A DNA stretch of 64,000 nt from Talinum fruticosum (GCA_021018815.1 JAITYX010000125.1:62001-126000); one strand, 5' to 3'. Positions 22,485 through 34,115 are shown, counted from the stretch's first letter. Numbers and translations are program-made. Notes: generated by a model not told the origin, from the letters alone.

Positions 22485-22496
22485 TCGTTGGCGCCA
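22485..22496 (-). other. Primer-binding site of element D
   Basis: The minus strand reads TGGCGCCAACG directly after the LTR end (ACA). It resembles the TGGCGCC start of the tRNA-Asp type site used by many Tat and Athila elements. The second leader starts CGGCGCCGATGG. Confidence 0.55.
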
Positions 22497-23073
22497 TGTC
22501 CCCACGGCTACCTACCAGCAAGAAACCACCTATCAGCCAGGGGATAATGGCTTATTGTCTCGAGATAATGATACCCTCGGAGAATCCGATGGACAAGGCC
22601 GAGAATCGCGGTGCCGGTCAAGAAACAACAACATTTGGTCAAACAAATCTTTCGTGGTGTAGCTGGTTTCTTGAGCAAAACGCACGGCTTTGGCTAAAAA
22701 TCACTTGAAGTGCGGCGTTGGCCATGTATTGTGTTGTTTTGTTAAGTTGGCTTCCGTGTCTCGATTGGACGCTTAGAGGAAACCGCATCGCTTTGGGAAA
22801 AATTACCCTGAAGCGTCGCGCCAGCGAATGTGATGTTGTATCGACAAATTGAGCTTTATGTCTTAATTGGACGGTGAAGACGAAACACGGCGTTTAGGAG
22901 TCAAAATTACGTGATGTGCTACGCCGACCTAAGCTTTACCTTGAGCATTAACCCGGGCTTGGATAGGTCGAAAGAAAATGGGTTTGTCGACAAACCTAAA
23001 GGAAATAAGGTTGATTTTTGGTGCAAAGTGGTTTTTCTAGTTTATCGACTTCCATCACACCAATCAAACTCCG
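22497..23073 (-). repeat. Partial LTR of element D
   Basis: On the plus strand it begins TGTCCCC next to the PBS and runs to the Tekay-like LTR border at 23074. The last part, CTTCCATCACACCAATCAAA, matches the CTTCCGTTACACCAATCAAA block of the element B LTR near 29139. The remainder of the LTR is not found next to the far side of the insertion. Confidence 0.6.
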
Positions 23074-26000
23074 TGTAATAACCGTAATTTTAAATAAGAT
23101 GATTATATGAGTAGAAATTAATTAATTGGTTTTTAATACCCGTAATTTTAATTAAAGTGATTATATGAGTAGAAATTAATTAGTTGGTTTTAACACAACA
23201 AATTAGGTCAAATAACAAAAATATATACACGGATATATATATATATATTCGTAATTTTAGTTACACGAATTCTTATTAGTTTGCGTAACTATACTTAGTT
23301 AAGTATATTAATTCCTTCCTCTTATTTTCTGCCCGAGTTACCTATGTAGAAACTCAAGACCACTCATGCTACCTATTTGGGTTTAACCTAAACAATGCCT
23401 AACAAAAAAAAATGAAAAAGGGGAATTATGTGTTAGGTTAGGAAGGGGATTAGTGTAAAGGTGATTATTGTTGGCTTTTCCTAAGCAAGCCACGAAACAC
23501 AGAAAGAAAAGAGTGGCTTGGGGAGATGGAGTCAAAGTAGAGAGGAAGGTAGAGCAAGAAGAACAGATGGAAAAGAAGAAAAGGACAGAGAGATAGAGAG
23601 AGAGGCCTTGAGACCGAAATGGAGAACGATAACGACGTAAATACACAAATAGTGGGAAGAAGAGGGAGTGTGAGAGCAAAGCAAAGAAGGATCGAGAACA
23701 AGGTGAATGATTGAGAGCCAAAAATCGGAGATAGAGGATAGAGGACTGAGTGCAGAGAGGGAAGATGAGGGTAGCGAAAGCATGCACAAAGAAACGACGA
23801 CCGAGCGAGAGGAAAACGAAGAGGTAGTTTGAGCAATAGCGAGCGTGAGGACTAGAGGCAAGCTGCAGGAGTGAGTGTATTAACAACACAAGCGGAGAGG
23901 GAAAGTGAGAACTTAAGAGTGGGCGAGAGCGAGAGAGGCAGATAGAGACGGAGACACCAAGACAGACGGACACTTAGTCGAACGAGAAGAAGAGCAAAGC
24001 AAGGAACCCTACCGGACTCCATTCAATGAATTTCTCAAACCCTTGAATTCGAGGTGGCTAATTCAACTCTTGAATTAATGAAATTTTAAAGCCCAATTGA
24101 AGTTATTATTGGAGTATCCGATTTACTTGTGGGAATTAAACCTTGTGATTTCTTGAATTTGATATGTTGTGATTAAATATCTCTTTCGAGTTATTGAATA
24201 TTTTTATGTAGAATGAATTTAGGAAGTTGTTAAGGTTGAATGGAGACATGAGAGAATCTGATTGAGTTAGTTTGTTAAGGTTGTATGAGTGATATTGGAA
24301 GTTCATTTAGTGACAATGGAATACTTGCGATTTTAGCTGCAAATTATCGGTTAAGGTTGTGGTTGAATCATTTGTGACTTCTTGAATTTTTTTGTCGAAT
24401 GCTAAGTTATTGTAATGTGAATTAAACACTTAGAGTATAAAGAGGGAGTATGAGTTCATCTTGAATAATGCACAATTGAGGTATGGAAGTAGAAAGCGGG
24501 TGATTGTTTGGGCTAAATTGTAATGGTTGTTGAATTGTCCATTTTGGTTGAATTCATTGAAAGGATTTGGGATGTTTAAATTGGAAGTAAATGTGAACGA
24601 AATTAGGTAGATTGAGGGTTTGTGGGTTTGAGGTTAAATTGTTACTAGCCTTGTGAATTCCAAGGCATAGTTAATACTAATTGAATTCGAATGATAAGTT
24701 AAGGTGTAGAGATTCACTTAGGTGTTGTACCTATTGAGTATAGGTTACTGGAAACAGGAATGAAGAAGAGTTCCTAAAATTGAATCAAACTTGAAGATTA
24801 CCTAAATCGCATAAACGTGAGTCGTGAAGTAGAATTGACAGGTTTAATTGTGTTAAAACACATCTGATTTCTTGAGATTAAACCGAGCTTAAAGATAAGT
24901 GGAACCGAAGGAATTTGAGTGGTTATATGGTTGAGTGTGGTTGAGAAAGAGTGGGTTAATGATATGGGGACTATTATATACTTGTGAGATTACGGAGATG
25001 AATTGAAGTTGGAGGAATCCTGAAATCATAATGAACTAAATTTATTTCCTTTGAACAGAATTTATTGAAAATGGAAAACCATGATTTAGTAATGGCTTTC
25101 GAATGCATATTTACATAAGTTCTATTTTAAATGTGCTTGTATTACTTTGAAAACAAATGATATTTGAATAGAAGTTATTAATTTAATTAGGTGTTTGGAA
25201 ACATGTTCCAAAGAACTGAAACTGCTTTGAGAAACCGAGTTTGGAAGCGTCGCATGTTGTGTTATGCCTTATATTATGTGAAATTTATGTGTGAAATTGA
25301 TTTGGGATTTCGGTTTAAAACCGTGTTTCATGAGTGATTGTGATAAGTTTGGTTTTGAACGAATTTTAGGCTAAGGATTTATTAGATCCGAGGAATGAGG
25401 TGGTCGTCCGTAGTAGACCATGGGGTCCTTGCATATCAGGATGCCCATCAACCATGCATACTTAGGTTGATTCATTCCTTATAAGGAAAGCAGAGCCTTC
25501 CAATAGTTTCCTAGATATAGGTTCCAGGAGCCTGAGTCATAGGGTCGCACCCCAAAGAAATCATGTGGGTGTAGTTAAAGTCAAAAGCCCCGAAAAGAGA
25601 CTCGATGAGTGATTTTTAACTAGTACAAAACCTTGTTTGAGAAAATGTGAAAATACAATTTCGTGTTAAACTCGCTTGAGCTCGTGTGCGTATTGAATAA
25701 CTAAAGTTTTACCTTGTTGATTTGATTTGATTTGATTTGTTTAGTTACATAGTTCGGAGATATGAGAATAGTAACTTGAATGATATGTGGAGAACATGGG
25801 GTGCTTAAAAAGGTAGTTCAAAATTATGGAATGAAAGTTATAATATAGTTTTTCATATGCGAATGCAAGTATGAATATTATGCTTTTTGGATAGGACTAC
25901 CCACAGAGCTTGTGGTTGCTCACCCCATTTCTCTTCCCTCCCAAGTTGCAGGTACTCTTTGAGGTTGTGTGTCTCGTACTTTATCGTATTATGGACTCCT

Positions 26001-26437
26001 GTGTGTTATTTGCTCGTTTTCCGTCTACCGACGATAGTTCCGAGTGGCACAAGTTTGTTGACGTGCGTTCAATATATTTCTAATTATTGTAACTTGTAAC
26101 TAAGTTAATATAGTTGTATCGGTTGTGCCATGAACCATTTAGATTGTCATAAGTTTTAATGTATATTGTTTGGACTCGGCATGTGGTTGTTGAGTTATAT
26201 ACTTCGAGCATGTGGCTCGTTGAGTTATATTATGGTTTTTATGCAGCGTTTTAAGGTCGTATTACAAACATAAGTATGCCGAAATTCTTAGAAAATTTCA
26301 AACTAAAATGGAAAATCACCTCTATTATCTTTAAGTTGGAACTAGAAAGCCAAACCAACATCTTAAATAAACTTAATAGTTCCGCTCCAGGAATCCAAGC
26401 GATGTAATACCCCTAGGGTGGGCTTCGAGGTGTTACA
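23074..26437 (+). repeat. Long Tekay/Del-like LTR (3364 bp)
   Basis: Starts TGTAATAACC and ends GGTGTTACA (TGTAA/TTACA ends), followed a few bases later by a mutated TGGTATCAGAGC-type primer site at 26442. The block GTGGTTGCTCACCCCATTTC near 25912, before a GCAGGTACTC site, is typical of Tekay/Del LTRs, which are unusually long. The purine-rich stretch 23540-23960 is the likely 5' UTR. No pol domains are left. It sits inside the D LTR. Confidence 0.65.
23076..23196 (+). repeat. Tandem duplication of the LTR 5' end, 2 x about 60 bp
   Basis: TAATAACCGTAATTTTAAAT starts the first unit and AATACCCGTAATTTTAATTA the second. Both continue GATTATATGAGTAGAAATTA. Thus the first 60 bases of this LTR are present twice in a row. 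Confidence 0.8.
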
Positions 26438-26696
26438 TTTATGGTATGAAAGTATAGATTTTGGCGACCTTGAATCTGCATTGCATATAGCCATCTTGGT
26501 TCCTTTGTTAAGTGATAATGTAATTTGTTGTGATAAATATAAGAGTGGCATGTAACCTTTGACTCATAAGTGATTACCTAGTCGACGTACTTGAATTAAT
26601 TAATTGTAAATTGCCCATTAAGGGGACATGTGAGGTGATTTTGTGTGTGCTAAATATGTGACTCGAGTACGACCAACTCTTTGCTTTTATTCCATT
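26438..26696 (+). other. PBS and start of interior of the Tekay-like element
   Basis: TGGTATGAAAGTATAG at 26442 is a decayed tRNA-Met primer site, followed by TTTTGGCGACCTTGAATC. The remaining bases hold no gag frame. The interior is broken off where the Tat B flank duplication begins. Confidence 0.55.
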
Positions 26697-27451
26697 ATTT
26701 ATTAGTTCGTGATAGGACTCGTGGAGTCATTAACTAAACTAGAGACCTCTACCTCCAAGAAATATACAAGTATTCAATTATGTATTGGTTATACATATAT
26801 TTATTCCTAGTGAGCTTATGGATTATGTAATTGATCTTATGCGAGAAAAGAAAAGACACAAGGTACACTAGTGTATGAACCACGACCGGAACCGACCGGT
26901 CTCGGTTTCCACACAAATGGTTGGCAGGTTTTAGAAAGCTTTTGATTTTTTAAGAGATAAGACGAAGTAGCACTTTCATGCTTGTGTTCATGAAATGCAG
27001 CGTCTAACGTCGTCTTGAGGTCTTTATCTCCTTATCTTATTGGACTGATAGTGGAACGCAGGATTTCAAGCCTGGAATTTCCCGATACCCGTGACTTGGA
27101 CTTCGTCGTCTTTGAAGGCTTGGCCCGATTCTTGGATCGTTCAAAATAAAGGCGATTTTTAGATCAATCCAACGCAAAAGGCAATTTATTAGTTCGTGAT
27201 AGGACTCGTGGAGTCATTAACTAAACTAGAGGCCTCTACCTCTAAGAAATATACAAGTATTCAATTATGTATTGGTTATACATATATTTATTCCTAGTGA
27301 GCTTATGGATTATGTAATTGATCTTATGCGAGAAAAGAAAAGACACAAGGTACACTAGTGTATGAACCATGACCGGAACTGATCGGTCTCGGTTTCCACA
27401 CAAATGGTTGGCGGGTTTTAGAAAGCTTTTGATTTTTTATGAGATAAGACG
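26697..27451. repeat. Tandem duplication (offset 487 bp) carrying a deleted Tat LTR
   Basis: 26697-26964 and 27184-27451 are almost identical (268 bp each). Each copy has 175 bp of flank, then ACTAG and the LTR end TGTATGAACCA. In unit 1 the LTR loses its middle (27452-28875 equivalent) and continues at GTAGCACTTTCATGC. It stops at GGCAATTTAT, where it joins the flank word ATTTATTAG. In the full LTR the same point (29101-29108) reads CAATTTATG. Confidence 0.85.
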
Positions 27452-29260
27452 ATTTTGAAAGCGGGGATGAAACTTTTATTAATATTTTTGAATTTTATTA
27501 AATCTGATTTAAAATGAATTAAGCAAAGTTTGATTGACGATTTTTATTAATAATTTTATTTTAGAAATTATTTTGAGAAGTCTCGGCATATATTTCTTAA
27601 CAAAAAATATATTTAGGGTTTATTGACTCTACCACGAGGTCTGTAGGGCCAAACAGATGTGAAAAGACCGATTTGGACAGAAGCCTCGCTCGCCGACAAC
27701 TCGGTGCGGGCAGCCTGCACCTAGTGGCGGCTGGCGCCGACTAAGGGCTAGGTTAGAAATAGCCGGGAACCAGATCTACAAAAATAAATTAAAAGGGAGT
27801 GGCCAGTTAGTTTATTAGGGAAGAAAAACTAACAAAAACAATATAGAATTAGATTCGAGGGTGAGGATACAAAACATAAGGATAAACCCTTACGTTCCGC
27901 CCGTTTGAAGACGATCATTACTAGTTTAAATAGTGAATTAAAATAATGTTGAACAAGCAAGTGAGCAACATGGGATGAGAAATAAAGCAACCGGAATAAT
28001 AATTAGGAAAGCATTAAAGTAAGAAATAACGAAAATCAAAGCAAAACGAAAACGAAAAGAAAAGGCAAAGCGAAAAGAAATGAAAATAGAAAACTAAAAG
28101 ATTACGTCGGGCGGAGAGGAATTAAAGGCGATATTATCATCTCGCTCCACAATAAGTAAAGCGATAAAAAAGAATAAAAATAATAAAACCAATTGTGAGG
28201 ATTAAATTCGTGCCCCTAGGTTGTCCCACCTGCTGATCTAGACCTCGGATCCGGATCCGGTGATATGACAAGTGGTGAATTGAAGGAGCTTGTGTGAGTA
28301 TTTTGAGGAGTTGAGTAGGTAGAAAGTTGAATGAAGGATTTTAGGGATCGGATGTAGAGATTATGATAGAAGTAGGCTGAAAAGAGACCAAGAGATCATA
28401 ATAGAAAGATGAGTAATCAGCACCTCTTAATCGGGTTTAAGCAAAGCATAACAAGTAAGGGATGAGCCATTCTGAAAGTAAAAGCCAAGGCTCTGTATTT
28501 ATAGGGAGAGGTTAGGTCAAGGAAAGACCTAGGTTTATTCTCGGCTAGTCGTCCGAATAAGGTACAAAACCGGGCAAGATATTGTTAAGATTCACCCGGA
28601 TAAACCGGCATCAAGAAGGGATAAGACCTGGTTCAAGACGCCGGCCACCAAGGTATTTCTTGGGTTTTGTGCCCTAGCGCGCATCCAAGGGAGTCTCCGA
28701 GGAAAAATGCAGTGTTTCACTTAAAATTTTGGGGTGGCAGGTGTCGGCCGTAGTTGCTTTCCAATACTGGGAAGTTTCCATGTTTGGCGTGTTTCCATTT
28801 TGGAAGGTTTTTATTTTTGGTAGGTTCATTTTTTATGAGAGATGTGTGCTCGTAGTCTTGGGTGGACTGTCTTGGAGCCAAAACGTAGCACTTTAATGCT
28901 TGTGATCATGAAATGCGGCGTCTAACGTCGTCTTGAGGTCTTTATCTCCTTATCTTATTGGATTGATAGTGGAACGCAGGATTTCAAGCCCGGAATTTCC
29001 CGATACTCGTGCATCGGACTTCGTCGTCTCTCGAAGGCTTGGCCCGATTCTTGGATCGTTCAAAATAAAGGGGATTTTTAGATCAATCTAGGGCAAAAGG
29101 CAATTTATGTGGTGTTAGGGTTTCTTTGCGGCTTACCGGCTTCCGTTACACCAATCAAACACGATCCGAGATCCAAATCCTCAAATAGGACTTGGGATTT
29201 CATCATCGGGCCAACAAAGAAAAAATTGAGAAAAGGACGACACCTTTTGCTCGTTTAAAG
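27359..29260 (-). repeat. 3' LTR of element B (about 1.9 kb)
   Basis: The plus-strand start TGTATGAACCATGACC corresponds to the 5' LTR border at 33563. The other end lies next to the PPT. Blocks shared with other Tat LTRs: 27421-27600, 28876-29106 and CACCAATCAAAC near 29148. A (G)AAAACGAAAACG-rich stretch at 28030-28100 is the purine-rich leader. Confidence 0.82.
28494..28503 (-). promoter_or_regulatory. TATA box of the Tat B LTR
   Basis: The minus strand reads CTATAAATAC after CCTCTCC, well placed in mid-LTR. Confidence 0.55.
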
Positions 29261-29275
29261 TTAGCCCCCACTTTG
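29261..29275 (-). other. Polypurine tract of element B
   Basis: The minus strand reads CAAAGTGGGGGCTAA immediately before the LTR. The same motif precedes the plus-strand LTR at 51636 (AAATTAGGGGCTAAT). Confidence 0.7.
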
Positions 29276-30990
29276 ACCGAGTCCGAAAGATGATGGTCCA
29301 AGTAGATTGAATTGATGCATTTGAAATTTGGTATCTTTTGACTTGAATTCGACGAGGGTCTTAGACTTGACTACCGGAGTCCGAAGTCTAGGTTGATTAT
29401 TCCTAAACTTGGGTACTTAGAGACCTGAAGTTTAGATTGGTGTGCCTAACCTTGACCATGCCCTTAGTCCGAAGCTAGGCGATGGAGCTTGAACTTGACT
29501 CGGGTCGTAATGTTTGAAGTCTAGCTAGGTTGCCTAAACTTGAGAGCTTCTTGGATCTGATTTTTGGCTGAGTATCCCGAGCTTGGAATGATTAATGTCC
29601 TGAAGCTCCGAAGAGAGGCCTAACCTCGACCTTTCTTAGTTTAAAGCTTGTCTAAAAATTTCGCAGATAACGGTGTTCTTAGCTAATAATCGAAACTAAA
29701 TAGTTTCAAGTGTTACATGAAGATGATTTGTAATGAGATCATGTTTCAAATATGGTTCCTTGACTTAGCCATGGAGTGGTCCTAAAGTCTTGGTGTGGTG
29801 TCCGAACCTTGACCACTATTGGGCCTAAAGCTCGATACAGCTTGTGTTTGAACCTTGACCGCTATTCGGCCTTAAGCTCGACTATGTTATGTCTTAACCT
29901 TGACCGCTACTCGGGCTCGAAGCTCGAATGAATTGTGTTCGAACCTTTACCGCTGGTGGACTCGAAGCTCGACTTAGTGGTGTCTCAATCTTGACCGCTG
30001 CTGGGCCCGAAGCTCGATTTCTATCCACTTATGTCTGAATAGTGACGGATGCTTAACTTTATGTAGAAATTCTTACCTAGACTTGGTCGTTGAAAGACCT
30101 GAAGTTTGCTTGCTTGAAAATATGATGTTCCATGAGGTGATGTGCCTCATTCTAAATTTGAACTTTTAGTTTGTGTGCTAATAGCTCCATTGTAAGGTAG
30201 ACAATTTGTGTCTTCCCCGAGTATTCTTGGAGTTGTTGTGGTTGAATGTCCCTTTTGATCTTGATCCCCCACGTTCTTCTTAGGTGCTTGTGTCTAGCTC
30301 TTCTTGAGTGTTGGAGACTAGCATTGATTAGTTGATAGCATTGAAGATCATATTTGAAGGTGACGCTGCTGGTGATCTCCTCGATGCAAACTTGATGCTT
30401 GATGCTCGCTTGATTAAATAATTCGTTGTAGGGTGCTTTGTTATATAATTTTGTATTTTCACGAGTTTGACACATGCAAAGGAGATGTATGCAAGACTCT
30501 ATTATAAGAACAAATGCCTTCTTTTATTAAGATGATGCAAAAAGTTCAAATAGACAAAGACAAAAAAAAGCACTTTAGTCCCCACTCCCCAAAGTAGAGC
30601 CTAATCGAAAAGTAGGTTGCCCGAACGTGCGATGTGCTGCTGCTGGCGATAAACCATGACCCTAATGACTTGATGTTGAATCAGATTGGCATGCTTCCCG
30701 ATGCTATGATTCATTTCCCTTATTGGTTTATGCTCTTTTGGGTATGCGAAGTGGCTTTAAATTTGAGAAATTGGAAGTGCGAATTGAAAATTGGGTTCAA
30801 GATTAGGATTTAGGTTGGACCTCATAGGCGTCCTACATATCCGCAATGAAGGAAATCGGACCTTCGTAGTTCAAGAAGGAAGGTAATTTGGGTTTGGTTT
30901 TTTTTTTTTTTTTTTGGAACATAGGAAAAGGAAATAAACATTACACTCGGATATTAAAAAGGGAAAAAGACATTATTGGCATACTTAATG
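29276..30990 (-). other. 3' noncoding region of element B
   Basis: Holds diverged CCTTGACC...CGAAGCTCG repeats (29330-30060), then a block homologous to 9130-9290 (30430-30560), then a T16 run at 30899. Comparison with element A suggests this replaces the antisense PMD zone. Plus-strand translation near 30360 ends GDLLDANLMLDARLIK and stop, which could be the relic of a PMD tail. No supported gene. Confidence 0.5.
29798..30020 (+). repeat. Minisatellite, five units of about 46 bp
   Basis: Units share GAACCTTGACCGCTA then GGGC then GAAGCTCGA, with AACCTTGACC-like starts near 29804, 29851, 29896, 29941 and 29985. Older single units lie further left, for example near 29445. Confidence 0.8.
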
Positions 30991-31740
30991 AGTGATGGGC
31001 TCATTAGATGATTTTCTAGTCGGATGTCCGCTCCTCTGCTATGAACATGCCAAGTATCCTAAGCCGCTTTGAAGTCTATAATAGGCAACAACTTCAGGGG
31101 CTGATGGCATAAGGTTTCGGGTTCTTGATGATGATTCTAACTTGATCTTTCCGAGATGGGTGATCAATCATGTGGGCAGCCTTTGCCTTCTAGTGGGTGA
31201 GGATGTCGGTCAAGTTCTCATCGTCTCCTTGCTTGATCAACTCTAGGTCCCGAAAAGCGACCGGTAGATTAGTATTCTATGAGTATTAATGTAGGAACTC
31301 CCGGCAAAGACCCTTCTAGTTTGTGACCTTGTGTGGGTCGACAACGATTGTACCACTTCATGACATGTGTGTCAAATGTCCATGGGAAGATGAAATGATA
31401 TGTGCCATCCGGTATATTCTTAAGAGTCATTGCCCCTACAATGTTTCTCGGGTGATGGTAAGGGTTCTCGGCTTCATAAAACTTGATGTTAGGCATGGTA
31501 AACTTAAGGGGTAGCTTGCCTTTAGGGATAGAAGTGAATCCATGGGCCGGATAGTGGTGGTTTAACATCGCGGACTCGCATAACATCTTCTTTATCCGAT
31601 CTATTCTTAGATCAAATTGAGGCATGGCTTGAGGTTCAAGGCGGAACCCTTCTCCTTCTTTTTCGTTCCCTTTGGACTTTGATTTCCTCCCTAGTTCTTT
31701 GAGAATGAGACCGACACTTTTTGATATAGACTTGATATGT
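30990..31740 (-). pseudogene. Tat-lineage gag of element B
   Basis: The open frame 31625-31269 reads DRIKKMLCESAMLNHHYPA, then KLPLKFTMPNIKFYEAENP, then GAMTLKNIPDGTYH and TFDTHVMKWYN. It is collinear with element A gag. Further down, KAKAAHMIDHPSRKDQVRI and IIKNPKPYA continue in shifted frames. Confidence 0.82.
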
Positions 31741-32239
31741 TTATCCTAGGCATCAAGCTTAGTAGCACACTCCTCGAACAAAGTTATAATGGGAGTTTGA
31801 TCCGGCTGATTGGCCATTTTCGAAGAAGGGTTGTGTTTAGACCTTGGACATCCCACCGGTGTCACAAGTAAAGATGGGGAAAGTACTGGTGTGGTACATG
31901 CTAATGTGGGACATATTGGTGTCGACCGTGTCGGTTTTAAAGTAGATTTCTTACTTCCTAGACGCTTCGTGCCAAGATTCGCGACTTTATAGGATTTCCT
32001 ATTCTATATCCACAAAGAGTACGCTGAAGATTGGCTCGTGAAAGAATGTTTAGGGAGATGGGGCTTAATTACTTGACTTGAGGAAGACCGATCCTATGAT
32101 AAATGAAAATGATATGCTTTTTAATTGGGTGTACATAAGGGGATGCTAATGAAATAGAATGTATGCAATGATGCTCAGGACTTAATTAGGGATGATTCTA
32201 TGATTTGGCTAGTGCATAACTAAAATGCATAGATGATTA
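31741..32239 (-). other. Leader of element B upstream of gag
   Basis: Corresponds to 14434-14940 of element A. Short shadows only; no supported gene. Confidence 0.45.
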
Positions 32240-33000
32240 TTCCAAATGGAAGAAAAATTTGTTTTAGCTAAATGAGAAATAAAAATGCAAAGCGGACTCA
32301 CCTAATCCGAGATGAATTTTTTTGGCTAATGAAAATGAAAGACTCTCGTAATTAAATATGAATTTAATATTGGCTAATGCAAAAATGAAATGAATTGACT
32401 CACCTTAATTAAGATGATTTTAATTGTGCTAATGCGAAGATAAATGGACTCACCTTAATTGGGATGATTTTTTTTTGCTAATGCAAATGAAGGACTCTCC
32501 TAATCGGAGATGATTTTAATTTTGGCTAATGCGAAATGAAATGCAAGATTGGGCTCACCTACTTTGAGATGATTTGGACTTTAGGTAAATGCAAAAAGGA
32601 ATGGAAAAATAAAATGAATGAACACCTTAATTGAGAAAAAGATTATTTTTGGCTTATGAAAGAATGGACTTACCTATTTTGAGACGACTTTGAGTTTAGC
32701 TAAATGCAAATATGAAACAAAAAATTGGACTCACCTAATTGCAGATGATTTTAACTTTGGCTAGATGCAAAATGAGCATGTAAATGGAGATGGATAGACA
32801 CACCTATTTGAAATGATTTTTATTTTGTCGAAATGTAAACAGAAATGCAAATATGGACTCACCTAATATGAGATGAATTTGATTAATGCATATGCAAAAT
32901 GGACTCACCTAATATGAGATCAATTTGATTTGCCTAATGCAAATATGAATGGACTTATCGTAATTGGGATTATCATAATTTTGGACTTTTTGGCTAAAAT
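32240..33000 (-). repeat. Expanded leader minisatellite of element B (about 14 units)
   Basis: Units of 45-60 bp each contain GGACTCACCTAAT, then GAGATGA, a T-rich step, TTTGGCTAATGCAAA and AAATG. The same unit occurs five times in element A. Variation between neighbours shows it is old. Confidence 0.8.
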
Positions 33001-33542
33001 GCACAAGTCGAAGTTTTTTTTTTTTTTTTGCACCCATGTAAGGTTTATTCAGCGCTCTTCACCTATCCCTAAAGGCTCACAAGTAAAAGATTAAATCTAA
33101 AATAAACACACTCATTAAAGCATGCAAATGAAGAGGGCGACCACCTAATAGTCAAAAGATCTATGGTCAAAAGAGTTATAGGTTTGGTAGAATACATGAC
33201 TCATAGTAAGAGGATTTTGTCCTCTCGTGTGGGGATCGACAAGAGAAAAGGTCGGAATCATCACTGCCTCTTGGTGAACCAAACGGTTTGACCCAAGAGC
33301 GCGTGCTACGGGGAAGAGGTACCGATTCCTTAGGCAATCAAGCCCAGCTAGGCCAACCTTGGATTCGGGGGAGCCTCGATCCAGTAAAGGGTAAACATGG
33401 GGTAGAATTAACTTTTCCTATAGGTCCAAAATAGTATTCAAACTATGTTCAAAGGTTGCTAAATGCAGAATATCTAATGCAAGCACATTATTAAAACTCA
33501 CTACTCAAATTTTAAAGTTTCGCCCTCTTAATAAAAACATTA
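33001..33542 (-). other. Leader of element B next to the PBS
   Basis: Contains a T16 run near 33016, the block TTCACCTATCCCTAAAGGC (33058-33076), CATGCAAATGAAG (33121) and TTGGTGAACCAAACGGTTTG (33271-33290). These blocks recur near 15500-15730 and, inverted, at 49256-49504 and 50982-51080. 33121 is the empty site of the copia solo LTR. Confidence 0.6.
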
Positions 33543-33560
33543 TCCCCAACAAATTCACCA
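33543..33560 (-). other. Possible tRNA-Asp-type PBS of element B
   Basis: The minus strand reads TGGTGAATTTGTTGGGGA, 2 bp from the LTR end. It keeps length and both ends of TGGCGCCGTTGCCGGGGA but differs in the middle. Confidence 0.4.
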
Positions 33561-33562
33561 CT

Positions 33563-34115
33563 CGTAGGAACCACGACCGAACCAACCAGACCGAGTTTCC
33601 CCATGAATAATTGGCGGGTTTTAGAAAACTTTTGATTTTTGAAGAGATATGATGATTTTGAAAGCGGGGATGAACCTTTTACTAAGATTTCCGAATTTTA
33701 TTAAATACAATTTAAAATGAATTAACCAAAGTTTGCTGATTATTTTTATTAATCATTTTATTTTACAAATTATTTTTAGAAGTCCTGTGATATTATTTCT
33801 TAGCCAAAAAAATAGAATTAGGGTTTATTAACTCCGCCACTAGGCTTTAGGTCCAAACTAGTGTGAAAACACCAGCTTGGACCAAAGCCCCACCTGCCGA
33901 TCACTCGGTGCGGGCGGCAACTTACACTTAGTGGTGGCCGACATCGGCCAAGGGCTAGGGCTGAGACACTCGCCTCGTCCTCCGGCTTGGCTTAGCGTAC
34001 ACGAGTCATATTTTTCTATTGTTCAATAATCGGTAGATATAGAAGAAATAAATTAAAAACCAACGCGATGTTATCATCTCGCTCCACAATACGGAACGCG
34101 ACGAAGAAATCACCG
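33563..34115 (-). repeat. Truncated 5' LTR of element B
   Basis: Plus-strand TAGGAACCACGACCG onward is collinear with 27361-27700. The block ATCATCTCGCTCCACAATA (34073-34091) equals that at 28136-28154. It stops near 34115 against copia-derived sequence. Confidence 0.75.

Larger units (their letters stand above)
21386..23073 (-). mobile_element. Tat/Athila-type element D: LTR end, PBS, leader and first ORF
   Basis: Minus-strand order: LTR fragment (23073-22497), a GGCGCC primer site (22496-22485), a leader with a GTAAG donor-like site, an (AAAAT)n tract, then an ORF region. The leader has a second copy at 37061-37655. The LTR interior (22980-23073) matches Tat LTRs of element B near 29060-29150. 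No gag or pol follows, so it is a 5'-end fragment, and its LTR is broken by the Tekay-like LTR at 23074. Confidence 0.65.
27359..34115 (-). mobile_element. Ty3/gypsy Tat-lineage element B, gag-only deletion derivative
   Basis: On the minus strand: partial 5' LTR (34115-33563), PBS, leader with a large minisatellite, gag (31740-30990), then 3' noncoding DNA without any pol, PPT, and 3' LTR (29260-27359). Plus-strand position 27354-27358 reads ACTAG, a possible target duplication; the other side is lost because the 5' LTR is truncated against copia sequence. Protease, RT, RNase H and integrase are absent. Confidence 0.82.

Noticed and set aside
23383..23973. 196-codon minus-strand frame rich in Ser, Leu and Phe
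   Set aside because: It is the antisense of a purine-rich leader in the Tekay-like LTR; composition alone keeps it open and no domain is seen.
30152..30475. 107-codon minus-strand frame in element B
   Set aside because: Lies in repeat-rich 3' noncoding DNA, no match to any domain and no conservation in the homologous block at 9130.
29798..33000. CRISPR-like arrays
   Set aside because: Units are contiguous, diverged and without unique spacers; they are minisatellites in a plant retrotransposon.
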